Below are positions 26,560-39,269 of a DNA stretch of 64,000 nucleotides, piece after piece. Numbering within the stretch: the first letter of the stretch is position 1; each line of letters opens with the position of its first letter. The position numbers and the translations under genes are program-made. The notes under the pieces are model-generated. The model had not been told where the DNA came from, did no database searches, and saw only the letters and a program-made list of their open reading frames with translations. The stretch comes from Acanthornis magna (lineage: Eukaryota; Chordata; Aves; Passeriformes; Acanthizidae), in contig JAWUZG010000029.1 of the NCBI GenBank assembly GCA_036785705.1, positions 13,221,501 through 13,285,500 on the forward strand, in the 5' to 3' direction.

Positions 26560-26705
26560 CACTGACACAGAGTTCAAGGAGCATCTGGATGTTGCTCATT
26601 GTCATATGGTTTAGTTTTAGGTAGTCCTTCAAGGAGAAGGGAGTTGGACTCAATGATCCTTATGAGTCCTTTCCAACTCAAGATAGTCTATGATTACAAT
26701 GTGAT
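26560..26705 (+). mobile_element. CR1 LINE 3'-end fragment
   Basis: The stretch from agttcaaggagcatctgg (from 26571) through gttggactcaatgatcc and tttccaactcaagatag to a short repeated tail with tctatgattacaatg/tgattacaat matches the well-known 3' end of avian CR1 retrotransposons. Only about 140 bases remain, so it is a typical 5'-truncated dead copy inserted in plus orientation. No coding part is present. It is one of the two main reasons for calling the window avian. Confidence 0.9.
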
Positions 26706-27589
26706 TACAATGAACTTTGAAGCATAACTAAAATGCAACCATATAAATGAAAAATTGTACTATGGGCAATACCAGACCATCAGTGAGCCTGTAAGATACA
26801 CCTTCTACACTACCAGGTCATATGTGAAGAAATAGTTTCTCGGAAGAGGTGCTAACTGAAAATAAAACAACTCAGTTTTAAGAAGTACTTTTTTTATATA
26901 TACTTCTCATGAAACCCTTTTTTCTCTTAAGTGTTTTCAGTTGTCAAATTCATTGCAGAACCCTGTCTCTGTCTTTCTTTGGCTTGGCTTCTCAAACAAT
27001 CTTCATATGACCAAAGATGTCTTTCTGTATCATGAAAAAAGACAGTTGTTGCGGGGGAAAAACCACCTAGAGGCAGCTTTGGCTTACCGATGATACCCAT
27101 ATAGTTCCTGCTGTTCCTTGTTGACTGGTTTGTTTTTCCCTGTTATCACTAGACCCAGTGGCAGAAAATACTCAAGTGATCTTGACTGGGAATTAAATCA
27201 AACTTATATCTCACTTGCAGGACAATATCCCTCAAGGCTCTTTCACTAAAAGGGACAGGCTGACACATCAACCCCTGCTTTGCTTGTCTCCACAGATCAC
27301 TAACAAACTTGGAATGCTACTAGCTCTTTCATTAAGTTCAGAAACGCCATGGAAAACTGCAGAATAACTTTGTTTGCTGATTTATATTGTGTTTGGATTT
27401 ACTGTTTTTTAGAAAAACAAAAGCTTTAGATTACTCAATAACTGGAGTTATCTGGACACATCTGGTTATAAGAACCCAACATTCTGAGTACTTTCTGTAT
27501 GCTTTCTGTTGTTTAACAAAAGTAGAGGGCCCTTCAGAGTTCAAAGGGGCTAAACAAGATCTTGAGCTTATACTGACTAGGAGATAAGC
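26706..27589. other. Non-coding spacer between CR1 and LTR
   Basis: No feature recognised. It ends with the pentamer taagc (27585-27589), which recurs at the far side of the LTR-like element. Confidence 0.5.
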
Positions 27590-28181
27590 TGTCATGGTTT
27601 CACCCCAGCCAGCAGCCCAGCCCCACACAGCCACTCACTCACTCTGCCACCCACCCACAGGATCAGGGAGAGAATCAGAAGTGTAAGAGCCAGAAAACTC
27701 ATGGATTGAAATAAAGAAAGTTTAAGAGGGAAAGAAAAAGCTGCACCCACAAGCAAAGCAAAACAAGGGATTAATTCACTGCTTCCCATGGTCAGGCAGG
27801 TGTTCAGCCATCTCCAGGAGAGCAGGGCCCCATCACACATAACAGTGACTTGGAAAGACAAACACCATCCCTCCAAACATCTCCCTCTTCCTCCTTCTTC
27901 CCCCCACTTTATATACTGAGCATGATGTCATGTCTGGATTGTCACTTTGGTCAGTTTGGGTCACCTGCCCTGGCTGTGTCTCCTCCCAACCTCCCATGCA
28001 CCCCAAACTTCCTGGCCCGCATGGCAATATGAAAAACAGAAAAGGTCTTGCCTTTGTGTAAGCCCTGCTCAGCAATAACAAAAACAAAGAACCGACCAAT
28101 ATTATCAGTGCTGTGTTCAGCACAAATCCAAAACACAGCCCCGTACCAGACACTGTGAAGAAAATTATTTCTACCTCAGCT
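27590..28181 (+). mobile_element. Solo LTR of an avian endogenous retrovirus, 3' end apparently trimmed
   Basis: Starts with tgtcatggtttcaccccagc and runs through cactcactctgcc, agtttgggtcacctgccctggctgtgtctcc, and near the end cagcacaaatccaaaacaca and taccagacactgtg. This order matches an abundant bird LTR family as I remember it. Inside are an AATAAA at 27710-27715 and a TATATA at 27910-27915. No gag, pol or env sequence is nearby, so it would be a solo LTR left by recombination. The pentamer taagc flanks it on both sides (27585-27589, 28182-28186), which could be a 5-bp target duplication. However, the last bases (cagct) are not the canonical CA end, so about a dozen terminal bases may be missing. 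The family name is not assigned. Confidence 0.75.
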
Positions 28182-28186
28182 TAAGC

Positions 28187-29424
28187 ACTTCATAAATTTC
28201 ATAATCTTTTCTGCTACTCTCCAGCCAGTAACAGACCCTCCAAGACTGTCTCCTTAACTCTGACTTGACACAGCAGGTAAGGGAGAATCTCCACTTTGCA
28301 CATCTGCTCCATTTTATGCCTTTTATTTCACATAATGAATTTTTCTTCCCCCCCCACATACCACATGTTCCTTTGTGTTGCTCCACAAACTGAACTCCAA
28401 AATCAAATGAACAAACCCACTCCCTAGATAAATGACTTAACTATTTCTAATGAGTACCAGCTAATCAGCATATCCAAGTGACTAAATGTAAGTATATATG
28501 GTGTTTTTGCCAAAAGTGCAGTTCAAGGAAAGCAAAAGTCAGGGAAAGAAAGAGGCAGAGGTATCAGTCACAGCTCACAGTGCAGCATGATTATGCACTT
28601 TTATCATGGACAGCAAGACTACTTGTAATTAAAACACTTTATTACAAAACTGCCTCCAGCAGAGACAGAACAGGTTCTAGTCTTTGTGTTTAGAAGAAAG
28701 GTAAATTTGTACTATTTCTCTTCCAAATATAACAGTAAATTTCATTTAGGAAAAAATGAGTGATGCTGAGAAGAATCACATATTAAAACCTCTCCATGCA
28801 GAGTCCCAATTAACAAAAACCAATAAACAAGACAAATTGTGGTCGTTCTTATATGAAAGGAAACTTGTTCTTATGGAAAACTCTTCTGCAATTACAGAAA
28901 ATTCTGCATGAAGACAGCCATGCAATAAACTTCAAAGTGTGTATATAGCTGCTCAACTCCACCTTATTGTTCATGTCACTCTGAAGGCTACCCTGAAGCT
29001 CCTGCTCTCTTGGCCTGTGCAATTGCAATTTACTCCCTTGATGAGAATACATTAGCAAGGAGTTTTTAAGCACATGGTCACATATTACTGCTTTGCAGAT
29101 TCCTTGAACCATACAGCACAAGGGATGGATGGTACCCATGCCATGAGAAGATGTTCAGTATTTTATTTTTCATCAGTGCTAATGGTTCAGCTTCGCACTT
29201 TACTCCTTGCTCTGAACATAACAATTCACTTACAGGCATTCTGGCCCATATCACTAACGCATTCAAGCAGTTTTGGAAATACTACTTTTTCTTTTCCAAC
29301 GTCTTTGGGGTTAAAAAGTGATACTAACTCCATTTTAAATTATAGGAATTGAGGCTCAGATTTGAAAAAAGCATAGGCTACAGGGACATTCTACTTGCTT
29401 GGAGAGTTTAAATGTATCTAGCAT
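28187..29424. other. Non-coding sequence
   Basis: No gene, RNA or further repeat is recognised. Frames are below 100 codons and overlap on both strands. Confidence 0.5.
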
Positions 29425-29440
29425 TCAATGACGTCATTGA
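29425..29440. promoter_or_regulatory. Perfect 16-bp palindromic CRE
   Basis: tcaatgacgtcattga is identical on both strands and centred on the full cAMP-response element TGACGTCA (29429-29436). CREB/ATF-type bZIP dimers bind this core. There is no promoter or CpG island around it, so if it functions it would do so as a distal element. The sequence is certain; the function is inferred. Confidence 0.6.
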
Positions 29441-31197
29441 TGCTTTATGTACAAAGCACATCTCTCACAGATTTCATTTGATGCTGAGTCCTCAAATGCT
29501 CACAGAGATCAGACCCTCAAATTTCTGTTGAAATGAACCTTTCACTCCCAGTTGAAAGACTGGTTTCAGGTGCAGCTGCAGTTGAATTTGACATTCTCCC
29601 TGCCTCTCCCCTCCCAGTTACTGCAGCTTGCACGGAAGTTACTCTGTCTTCAGCCAAGAGGGAGTAAGTGACCATGAGTATTAACAGCTCCTGCTCAGTG
29701 CAAGGTAGAAGAGGCTCTTTGGATCCATTACAGAAGCAGCCAGTGGCACAGTACTGTAACATTCACAAGGTCAGTGACTGAATGTCTTTTAAAGGGACAT
29801 TTAATGCAACGTTTTGTGGAACTGTTCAAATGAGGCTTGTAAAATCTCCACTGTCTTTCTCTGGTTTTAATATTGCATCAAAACAACATGGCAGGAGCAA
29901 GGGGAAAAAGCCTTCAGGAAATCATTTCACTATGATAATTTTCTACCTCCATTTTCAGTTCCTCTGTACAATCCCTAATTTCCCTGCTGGTGAGACAGAG
30001 CATCTGTAGGTATACAGAATCTTTAACTGCACAGTTTGTATTTGTTGCTATATCAGAACTGGTCTTTGCAATGAAAGAAGCATGAGTCCAGAGGGAAAAA
30101 TTTCATCATGCAGTTAAAGTCTGTTTTGCAAAGAGTAAATTATTTATCTGCAGAGCAGGGAGAGGCTAATTAAAGTGACACCAGCAAAACTAATTCTGTC
30201 ATTTCCTAGTGGAGGTCTAGTAGGTTACTATTGTTAAGGTACAACAACACTAAAAGGGATTAAACACATACTTTGCTGGGGTGGGAGGAACTTCACAGAA
30301 GTTTCAAAAAGCAAAGCTTGTATCCAAGGTCCTTGAAGAGCCTCTTCAGGTTCTGGAAATAGTGCATTTGCATCGATTCAAGTGTCATGCTTTGTTGAAA
30401 GTTCCTGATTGTGATCTTGACTTCCTTCTCATCCAGTTAGACTCCTTGTTCCATTATCATCCTCCCTGCACAGCTAATCACAGCCTCCAAATCTGAGACT
30501 TATCATAGATCCATTACTCTTCCTTAGTATCCTAATGTTCATCAAATCCCAAGTGTAGCAAACTTAGCCTGACACCCCTTAAGGTACACAGACTAATATA
30601 ATTTGTATAGTTATTCCTGGCCTTTTCCCATTTTTTCTAGATCTCTTTTTCAGCTTTGCCTGCAGACTGATTCCTCATCATCCAGACTGTTCCCCCAGTG
30701 TCTCCCCTTTTGTCAGTGCGAGGGATTCAGAGAATCCCACTCAGCTCCCCTCACACCTTTAGTAGGATGGGGACTGAAACCCATCTTCCTCATCATTGTC
30801 TGCAGAAACAGAACTCTAGTTAGGATAGGGGCCTGTATATATCAAACTCCTGAGCAAAAACCAGAATAAATGGCTTTTTCTTTGTTAGAGGGATCAAAGT
30901 AAATTGGTCAAACAAAGCACCAACAGAAGTAAACACAGCTGTTTGCTTGTCAGTGACTTGAGTGATCAACCATTTCAATGAAATTAAGACCAACTGCAAA
31001 TCTGTGCAGATAATTAAATATGTTATAGGCAGCACCACATGCTAAAGAGCTGATAAAACACACGTATCATGTTCTTGAGAAAACCGTGACCTGTAAAAGG
31101 CCCTCATGAGAAATGAGGCACATATGATTTGTGCATGTCAGATAATTTTAGATATTAACATTGTGAACCAAAACCTCTGTGCAGCATATTATGACAT
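29441..31197. other. Non-coding sequence
   Basis: No gene or mobile element recognised. Nothing further can be supported. Confidence 0.5.
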
Positions 31198-31222
31198 AAA
31201 AAAAAAAAAAAAAAAAAAAAAA
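31198..31222 (+). repeat. Run of 25 A
   Basis: An uninterrupted A homopolymer followed by gaaaagaaga. It resembles the tail of a retroposed copy, but the sequence before it matches no gene or SINE I know and no clear flanking duplication is seen. It may be simple slippage. Confidence 0.9.
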
Positions 31223-33129
31223 GAAAAGAAGACTGCAAGGGGCAGAAAATCAATAGTCCATTGGTATTTCCTAAACAGATCCACAGCACTGCCAAGACTG
31301 GCTGCTTAAACTCACTGTACAGCTGCAACTTCAGACAACTAAATTTTTTAGAGGGATTAAAAAATATTGTGAAAACATGAGGAAAATTAGCTACTAGAAT
31401 TAAAAGGAATCTCTTCTGCACATATCTGAGCAGTAGTTACAAAATATGTAATTTTAGTGGATGCTCATGGGAAGAACAAAAATGCACATCTCCAAAACAA
31501 TGGCTATTTTCAAAGATCTCATTCAGGTCTTTGGGGAAATGAGGCTTTCCAGGAAAGTCTGTCAGAAAGGTTCTTCTATTTGCTTGGCTTTTGTAAGGGA
31601 AAACCAGGCATAACTTTTGCCTGGGTTTGTTCTTAGGAACAGCTGGATGGCATTGAATAAAATTTCAATGAAATTTAGCCAAAAGCGTACACTTTGGAAA
31701 GCTTCTATCCAGAAGATAGGCAGATCTATAGGATTAGGCAGATCTATACATAACCGAAATAAGAGAGGGTTTTGTTTAGGTGCTGTTGTTTTTTAAAGGG
31801 TAGTGTCTGGCTGTGCTACCTGCTCCACCTGCAGCAGTATCTGACAAGGTGTGTCATGGCCATGCGTCAGCTTTCAGGCTAGTCTTCCTCACAGTGCAAG
31901 AAATGTTTTTTTCTGGAGAAATACTGTGGGCATTTTAGGCTTGTGCTTTGAGGGTTGTGCTAGAGAAGGTGTTGCAGATATTTAAATTTTGATTTCTGCT
32001 ATCTTTTTCTGTTTGTTGTCAGATGAAGATGATGCAAATATAAACATGTTCATCCTTTATATTCCATGAATTTGTGTATAAACTACAATCCAGTGCAGGG
32101 ATGTAGAAGTCTTTCTACTAGCCTTACTTCCATGCGCCCATATTCTTGATTTATCTCAAGTACTGTCTAAAGATATTTTTGTTCAAAAAGACAGTGAAAT
32201 CCAAAGCCTCATATTCTGCAAACTTCCAGAATTTGCTGAATTAGAAAGTAATTGCACCTTAATACTTAATGTAATATTTGAAACTTATTAATCGAGCCTT
32301 GTTCTTCAGCCTTGAGGGTTGGAAACAGGTGCTTTTAATTTTAACAGAATGAAGAAACCTCAGTAGTCCTTGTGCTCCATGATTGCACACTCCTATCTCC
32401 TCCCCAGCATGGAAGGTGATGCTGCTGGTCAGTGTGCTGGGATGGCATGCTGGGTCCACTCCCACTAACTGGTTTTATCCCCAGAGTAGTTACTGGAGCA
32501 AGATTTTCCCCTGTAGCTTTGCTGTCTGACTGAAGTACAGAGCTGTAATCTAGGTTCATTTGAGAAGTTCATCCTGAACATCAAATATTTTTGAAAATTT
32601 GGCTCACAGGGTATTAGCACTGTAATATGCCAACACTGGATATTTACAGTGCTCTTAAAACCCTTATTTTTGCTCCTGTTTGAAGTAACGATAGCAAAGC
32701 CTACAAGATCTGTATTATTAATGAATAACTATTGTAAAGTAGCTGCTCAGATCTATCAGGAAATTCCATTTAACTTCAGAAGCCCTAACAATGCTGGGTT
32801 AGCACCTTACCTTGAATGGTGCAGTGATAGCATAAAACTTTCCTAACCAGTTATCTAGGGTCAGCCTTAATGGTACCATAAAATTTCTTCAACACAAGGC
32901 AATTTTTGCTTCCTGAGGGCTTTGTAAGCTTGCTGTAAGTGCATTTATACATCTGAGTATCTAATGAAAATAAATTAGTAATAAATACATAGTTGCCCAA
33001 ATGTAATACAAAGCCCTAAATTACTTACTAGTCTAATAAAACACTCTCATTTCAAAGAAACGTTTTAGACTAGAGGAATGAATGCATAAAATACCAGAAT
33101 ATACCCCACAAATATATATTTACATGTAT
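31223..33129. other. Non-coding sequence
   Basis: No gene recognised. A small duplicated motif, aggcagatctata, occurs twice at about 31718-31748. No further feature is supported. Confidence 0.5.
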
Positions 33130-33620
33130 AGATTATGTTTATGTTCCCTTGATAAGTTTTAACTGACTTTTGCTCTTACAGGCAGATTTAACTACATTGC
33201 CATGTCGGAAGGACAGTGCTCGGCCTCTTAATGTTGATGCACTTACACTTTCAGAACATAATCGATATTTCCATGTGTTTACAAGTAAATTTGTTAATTA
33301 GTTTCTAAATGAATATATAATTTGAAATGGATCCTTCAGTCAACTTAGCATCTCACAATTGCCTGTTGCCTTGTCCCGAGTGATTTTGATAACATAACAA
33401 CGGACAGACTTTGCATTTCCTACATAATGAATACTCAGATGCCTTCTGCTGTGTCTACCTGACTTGTATGTAATGGTCATTTTCTTTCCATTACTCCCCA
33501 TTTCTAAGTGTTTATTTTTCACCATGAGACTACTAAAAAGCACACTAATAGTCATTTCAGTCTCTTTAGATTGACACAGAAAGTAATGGTCATTTTGTAA
33601 TGGGTATCTTAATAAAGGAT
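33130..33620. promoter_or_regulatory. Candidate conserved non-coding element, possibly with an exon
   Basis: A complex, non-repetitive block with homeodomain cores (TAATTA at 33295-33300), an aatcgatat motif and little simple sequence. At 33160-33180 it also holds a very good plus-strand 3' splice site, with branch-point-like taactgac, a pyrimidine-rich run and ttacag. The block may therefore be an enhancer, a non-coding RNA exon or both. No protein family is recognisable in the downstream frame. Confidence 0.4.
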
Positions 33621-34460
33621 AATGATAGCATGTTAGCTAAGGACAATTTGATTAAGAACAATGGAAGGAATACGCTACTGTGAAAACAGAAGCTTCTCTC
33701 AAGCTTACAGAGGGGAGAAAACCCCAAGCAAATAACAAAACATCAGTCTCTGCAGGAAGATAAACATTTAGCTGCATGTGAAAAAACATTTTTATGTATT
33801 TTATTGTTAATTCTTAGTCTATGTTATAAAAATAAAACAGCTGATGACAAGACTTTATAATTTTATAGAAATTATGTACAAAGACACCCTTGCACTGTGC
33901 TGCAGTCTAGTGTCCATGAATATAGGAGTCTTTAATTTCTTCGTCTATCTCTCTTTCAGCATATCCTTAAATGAACATGTCTCTTATCAAATGCACAGAT
34001 GGTGCAATGAGTCTGTGATTAGAGTTCTGCTTTGATACAGTTGCTGGCAGTCACAATTTAAAAACCTACCAGTGCATCAAGTGATCCTAAAATCTGTAAA
34101 AGCTCTTTTTCTCTCTAGAACAGCATCCTTTGCTACCTGCACAAAGAAATGATCTCAGTAGGAGGAGTGGTAGGCTTTCACTTTTGAGAAAATACACTGA
34201 AGACCAAATTAAATGATCCCTCTGTCAGTTGTCTCTGTAAACAAATTCACATTAAGAAGTTCATTATACCTTAATGGCTGAACACTGAGGAGATGAGAAT
34301 GTCACATGCAGTAAAAGGAAATGGGCACCTTCCCAACAGTGGGTAGCTTTCATTTCTGTTACCAATGCAGGTATTTTAGCCACCACTGTTCTTACTGAAG
34401 TTATGGCCTCATTTTAGTCTCCATAATGCTGAGACAGTGGGATGTAGCAAAAGCAGGAAC
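33621..34460. other. Non-coding sequence
   Basis: No gene or mobile element recognised. Confidence 0.5.
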
Positions 34461-34503
34461 TATTATTATTATTATTATTATCATTATTATTATTATTATA
34501 TTA
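34461..34503 (+). repeat. (TTA)n microsatellite
   Basis: About 14 trinucleotide units of the TTA/ATT type with one interrupting TCA at about 34480-34483. An Ile-rich frame through it is an artefact of the repeat. A further run of about 16 A lies nearby, at about 34617-34632. Confidence 0.95.
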
Positions 34504-37500
34504 GTAATCTATGGTGAAAGATGGCTTTGCATTTATACACAGAACGCTGAAGATGCTAACGAGGTGAAGAATGAAGAGTTTTCCAGATATTTGACTATTA
34601 GGTCTGTTTCTTTTGCAAAAAAAAAAAAAAAAGGTTAGGAGAAATTAAATTTTAAATTCCTCTTTTTCTCCCACCACTGAAAGCAAAATTATTAAATTAA
34701 ACACTAATTCCCATCACTCATAATTCAGAAAAAAAGGAGGAGGTTAAGAGGAACAGAAGTAGAGTTACAAGCTTACATGAACAGCTACGACTCATGGGCT
34801 TTCCAGCTGACATATAATCCACCTAAATACCCTCAAATACTAAATAGCTTCAGAGGAGTCAGGCTTGAGCTGAGAGCTCACAACATTTGAGCCACAAAGC
34901 CATCTCTGGGACCACAGGTTCACTTGATTCTCTCCAGCACACTGCAAATTCCATCAAATGAAGTTTCCAACTAGAATTTTTGAGGTTGGATTCAGATAAT
35001 TCAGAGAGGCCAAGTTCACCATTCTGTAGACGCTCTTTGTTGCTCTAATCCCTTCAAACCAATCTGAGCTCATTTTCAATTTCATGGGTCCAATTGGCTC
35101 ATGCAGCTGAGCTTTAAGAAAGTCTGTGAAGTTGAAAATTGCCATTCTGCTGAACGCCTGCAAGTATAATGATATATGTATATTCCTACCTTTCTGCAGA
35201 GATGTTACTCACACATATTCTTTGCATATCAGCCAACCTGTAAACCATAAACAATGAATTTTTTTGTTCCAAGGAATTCATGCTTCTGAGTTTGTTTTTT
35301 TTAAATTTTCTATGATATATTTAGATATAACTCCAACATTAAGTTCCCCAATAAATAGAAGCCAACATTCAGCAAGCATAAAATCAAATATGAGGCTGAA
35401 AAGAAAACAATATAATTAATTTTTTTATTGCCTATTCGTATCTCTCTATCCCTCTGTTATTCCACCAGTAACTTTTTCTTATCTGTTGATAAGTCTTCAA
35501 ATAAAAGTTTAATTCTTCGGTTATTCATATAAAAGCCCACTGACTGGCAATGATATTTCCCTCTGTTTAGCATTTAGATAGTGCTATAAACATTCTGTTA
35601 TATATGACACTAACACACTTAAAATAGTTCCTTTTCAAACTGAAGACCAAACTTCTCTTTCAGTGTATTTGTGAGACCAGTTTGATAAAGTGATTATATT
35701 GCCTGCATGCTGCATGCTGACATTCCTTTCTTCTCTTTACTCCCCACAAAATGAAGAAATTCCTCCTGGCCACTGGGACAGAGCTCTCATGAAGACTTTT
35801 AGGGTCCTACAAATTTTATAGACGAGGGCCGGTAGGCAGATCCCCAGACACTGCTTTTATTGAGGAAAACACGGGTAAAAGTTATCTGTCGACAGTTCTT
35901 TTAGGCAGTGGCCAAGCAGCCAAGCTGTGTGTGCAAGCTCTCAACTAGCCCCAAGCACATCTTTCTGCTGTGCTGGGAGCACAGAGTGGGAACTTTGGGA
36001 ATGGGGGAAGCAAACAGAGGATCAAAGAAGAAATCCAGAGCAAAGCCATTCTGTTCTTCAGGGGCTAAGGAATTTGCTGTGGTACTAAATGCTTTATGCT
36101 CACTCTATTTTTGGATTAGCACAGGTGCTGTTGGAATGAAATTAGTCCATGTTTTTCCAAGGGCGGGTTGTGCTATAGTCTAACCCTCATCTCTTCTTGG
36201 GAGGGAGATCAGAGTAGTGGCCCCAAGAACTTCTGCCCTTTCCCCCACACTGTCCCACCACATCTGCAGTCACCAATCACAGAACTCAGCCCTGGGATTA
36301 GACGCCTTGGACATCTGTCATGAACAGCCCACACCCCTCCTGGGCTTTCTCAGTGTGGATCCTTTAGGCTGCAGCAGATGTGTCTTGGGCATTTTCCACA
36401 CATCATCTTGCTCCCTCACAGTCTCCAGACAGCACCAGGGTGCAGACTTGGAGTTTCTCAGGCTGATCTTCCCATGATGACAGGTCAGAAAATTATGGAT
36501 CACAGCCTTAATAAAGAGTCCCTCAATCACGTTGCAGTCCCAGAGCCACCAGTTATGGACAACTGGAAAATACATAATCTGTCTTCAGGTACACACTTCT
36601 GTGCCTTTTACCGCTTCATCACAGCTCAGACAAGCTTGCATTAGTTGATCCAGTGATCACAGACTCAGCCTAGTCTTCAAACTAGCAGTTTTTGACACAA
36701 TACCATCTACGAGCATGCCAGGATTTCTTTACTATTTATTATGTGACATTCTTATTTTAATTTTAAAATTAGTTTGCCTGCAGACAGGCAATACACACTT
36801 CAGTGCTAGCAATTTGGATCTATGTATCTACATTTTTATTGGAAATAACTTAGATGGAGAAACAAACTTCCCTACTTTTTGTTTTTCTTGACAGCTCTCA
36901 GATTAAGCTAAGTATTCTGGGAACCAGGTCAGCATACAATTCATGAGCTAGGATACAACAACTCAAATTTGGTCAAAACTCAGAAGCTTAAAATTTAGTT
37001 GCAATTAAATATCTTTAAAAATCAGTCTTATTACAAGCAAAGCAAAAAAAGGCAAAATTTTTAAAGGAAATAAAAGCCCAACTAACAAAGACAACAGAGG
37101 ACAACAGAGTAAATTAACTGTAATACTCGAATTTCAGAGTGAATCCTTTCCAAATTAGGTCAGAACAGGAGAAAAGGCCAATGCACTGTATGATACTTCT
37201 AATATTTTTAGTGGATCTTTATTGACTTAGGCTATTATAATTGCTTTTGAAAAGCATCTTTTCACTCTGACAGACAAGTAGTTAAAACTTGAAGGAAAGC
37301 CAATAACTTTGACACTGGCTTATCATAGGGATGTCTCTCATATAACACTGTCAATATTATTATTTTATACAAACTGCCATAGAAGTGGAAGAAGTTGGTC
37401 ATATGAGAGCACAGTATGAGTTGAAATATTAAATAAACTCCAGTAGTTGTAAAAGGTTTGAGTAAAAAAAATGCTGAGGGGAATCTTCCATGTGCTAATA

Positions 37501-38680
37501 GGAAAATCAAACTTCCTAAGAGGCAAATACAGCTTCTCTATAGTCATAATCTATAGCAACTTTACACCCACTCCCTGTGGGTGTATTTTTAAGTTTACAC
37601 ACAGTTTTCAGACAACCAGAGCAGAACAGGTCAACACTCAGACTCTTCTGTTGGTAAGAAATTCTCAATATCTTTCTTTCAGTCTTCTTTAAAAAAAGAG
37701 TCTTTGTGTTAAAAGAAAAATTCTAGAGAATAGAAGCCTGAATCTCGTAATTTCATTTTTGAAATTCTGAATTTGTTACCAGTTCCCATGGGTTTATTCA
37801 AAAATTGGTTCTAATTATTAATGTGTTGTAATATTACACTGTGAGCTGATAACAGAAATTTTTTCTATTTTTGTATTTTTAAAGCCAGTCACTACTTAGT
37901 GCTAATCATAATACTTTATAGTCTTTTTCTGTTTCAGAATGTTTTCTTTCTGTATAGTAATGAAACATGTTAATATAAGACAACGCTTCCAACATGGAAC
38001 AGGAAAGTAGATGTCTGGAATTCTGAAAGAGAACTTAACCATGCCATGAGGCCTGGACACATCATCAATAAAAACATTATCACAATATAATGAACAAAAA
38101 TATTATAAAATGGTATTTGAAATAGCAATATTGGGATGGATAGAGTTCACAAAAAAATCAAAGATTGTGGAAATTGCCATAGTTGCTGCTGCCCCTGTAT
38201 TTTCAAGAGAAGTTAGTGATTCATTGATTGTGGATTTACTGTCCACACCTTGGCCATTTTCCTGCGGCAGCCCCAAGTTTACTGCGTGTAAGAAGAGATG
38301 TTAGGGTCAGTACTTTGCAGTCAGGATGGGCAAACCTGCCTGTATGAGGCAGCTGGGAGGAGCAGAGCGGGCACCCAGCTCCGTGCCAGGACTGCCACGG
38401 ACTTGGCTGTGCAGACAGGCAAAAGCCAAACATAGCAAAGAGCGGCAGTGCCACTGTAGCTTCCTGCATTGCACTGGACTGCTGCTTTGTGCCTGTTCCA
38501 GTGTGGTTTGGCAAATGTTTTTCCTCTGTGACAATCCTCTCCTTGCAACTTAGAGGCACACTGTTCTCTGCTAATTCACTGCTGATGGTGGGAACTTGAG
38601 GCGCTCCCCTGGTAAACCACCTAGTCACAGCAATTCATTAACAGCTGACCAGATCACCTCTTCCTGTGCTCCACCTCTAA
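34504..38680. other. Non-coding sequence
   Basis: No gene recognised. The patch at about 38236-38628 is more GC-rich than its surroundings and carries overlapping open frames on both strands (up to 130 codons). None has a recognisable domain, and I regard them as chance. The rest is AT-rich single-copy DNA. Confidence 0.5.
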
Positions 38681-38689
38681 AACATAAAC

Positions 38690-38970
38690 TCTCTTGATGG
38701 ATTTTATTACATGTTGTAAACTTGACCAATTTTCATTTTTCCCCTGTGCTCGGTGTTCTGCAGCATTTCACCTTTCCAGGGGAGGGGAGAATGGGGAGCA
38801 CAATCTAATGTGGTTTGATTTAAATTATTACCCTGGTGCACACTTTCTTTGAGATGCTATTTTCCCTGCCTGTTCTAACTGCTGAGCACAATCACTAGAG
38901 CTCAATTATTAAAGAGATTCTAAAAATAGTGCCATGCAAAGCTGTCTACAAAGAAAAATCATTCAAACAC
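38690..38970. promoter_or_regulatory. Candidate conserved non-coding element with perfect MEF2 motif
   Basis: A block of complex sequence with tttaaattatt and ctcaattattaaag cores and a perfect MEF2 consensus, CTAAAAATAG, at 38920-38929. No long frames or repeats. Enhancer texture is inferred and conservation is untested. Confidence 0.4.
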
Positions 38971-39269
38971 AGAAAGAGACATATCCTGGGCAGTGAGCTT
39001 TCACCATTATTAGCTCCTTAATTCTTTCTTTCTCTTTTTTTCTTTCCATCTTTTGTTCTCTTCCCTCTTCCCTTCCATTCTTTCCTTCAGCAACCACAAG
39101 GAAGAGGGACTTTCAGGACATTCTCTCGACTACCCTAGAAAACTGCATTAGCTCATGCACACATTGGCACAAGAAAACATTTCCTTTTTAGTAAATGCCA
39201 ACATTCACTAACTTTCCTTTCAAGAAGATCATGAACTTGTGTTCATGGGAATATAACCAAAATAAAATA

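Noticed and set aside
27592..28153. Minus-strand frames of about 100 codons inside the LTR
   Set aside because: They are antisense to the LTR, which is non-coding regulatory sequence.
34426..34638. Ile-rich 70-codon frame
   Set aside because: Produced by the TTA microsatellite and the following A run.
38236..38628. Overlapping frames on both strands as a small gene
   Set aside because: Several phases on both strands are open equally, which indicates stop-poor sequence rather than coding selection.
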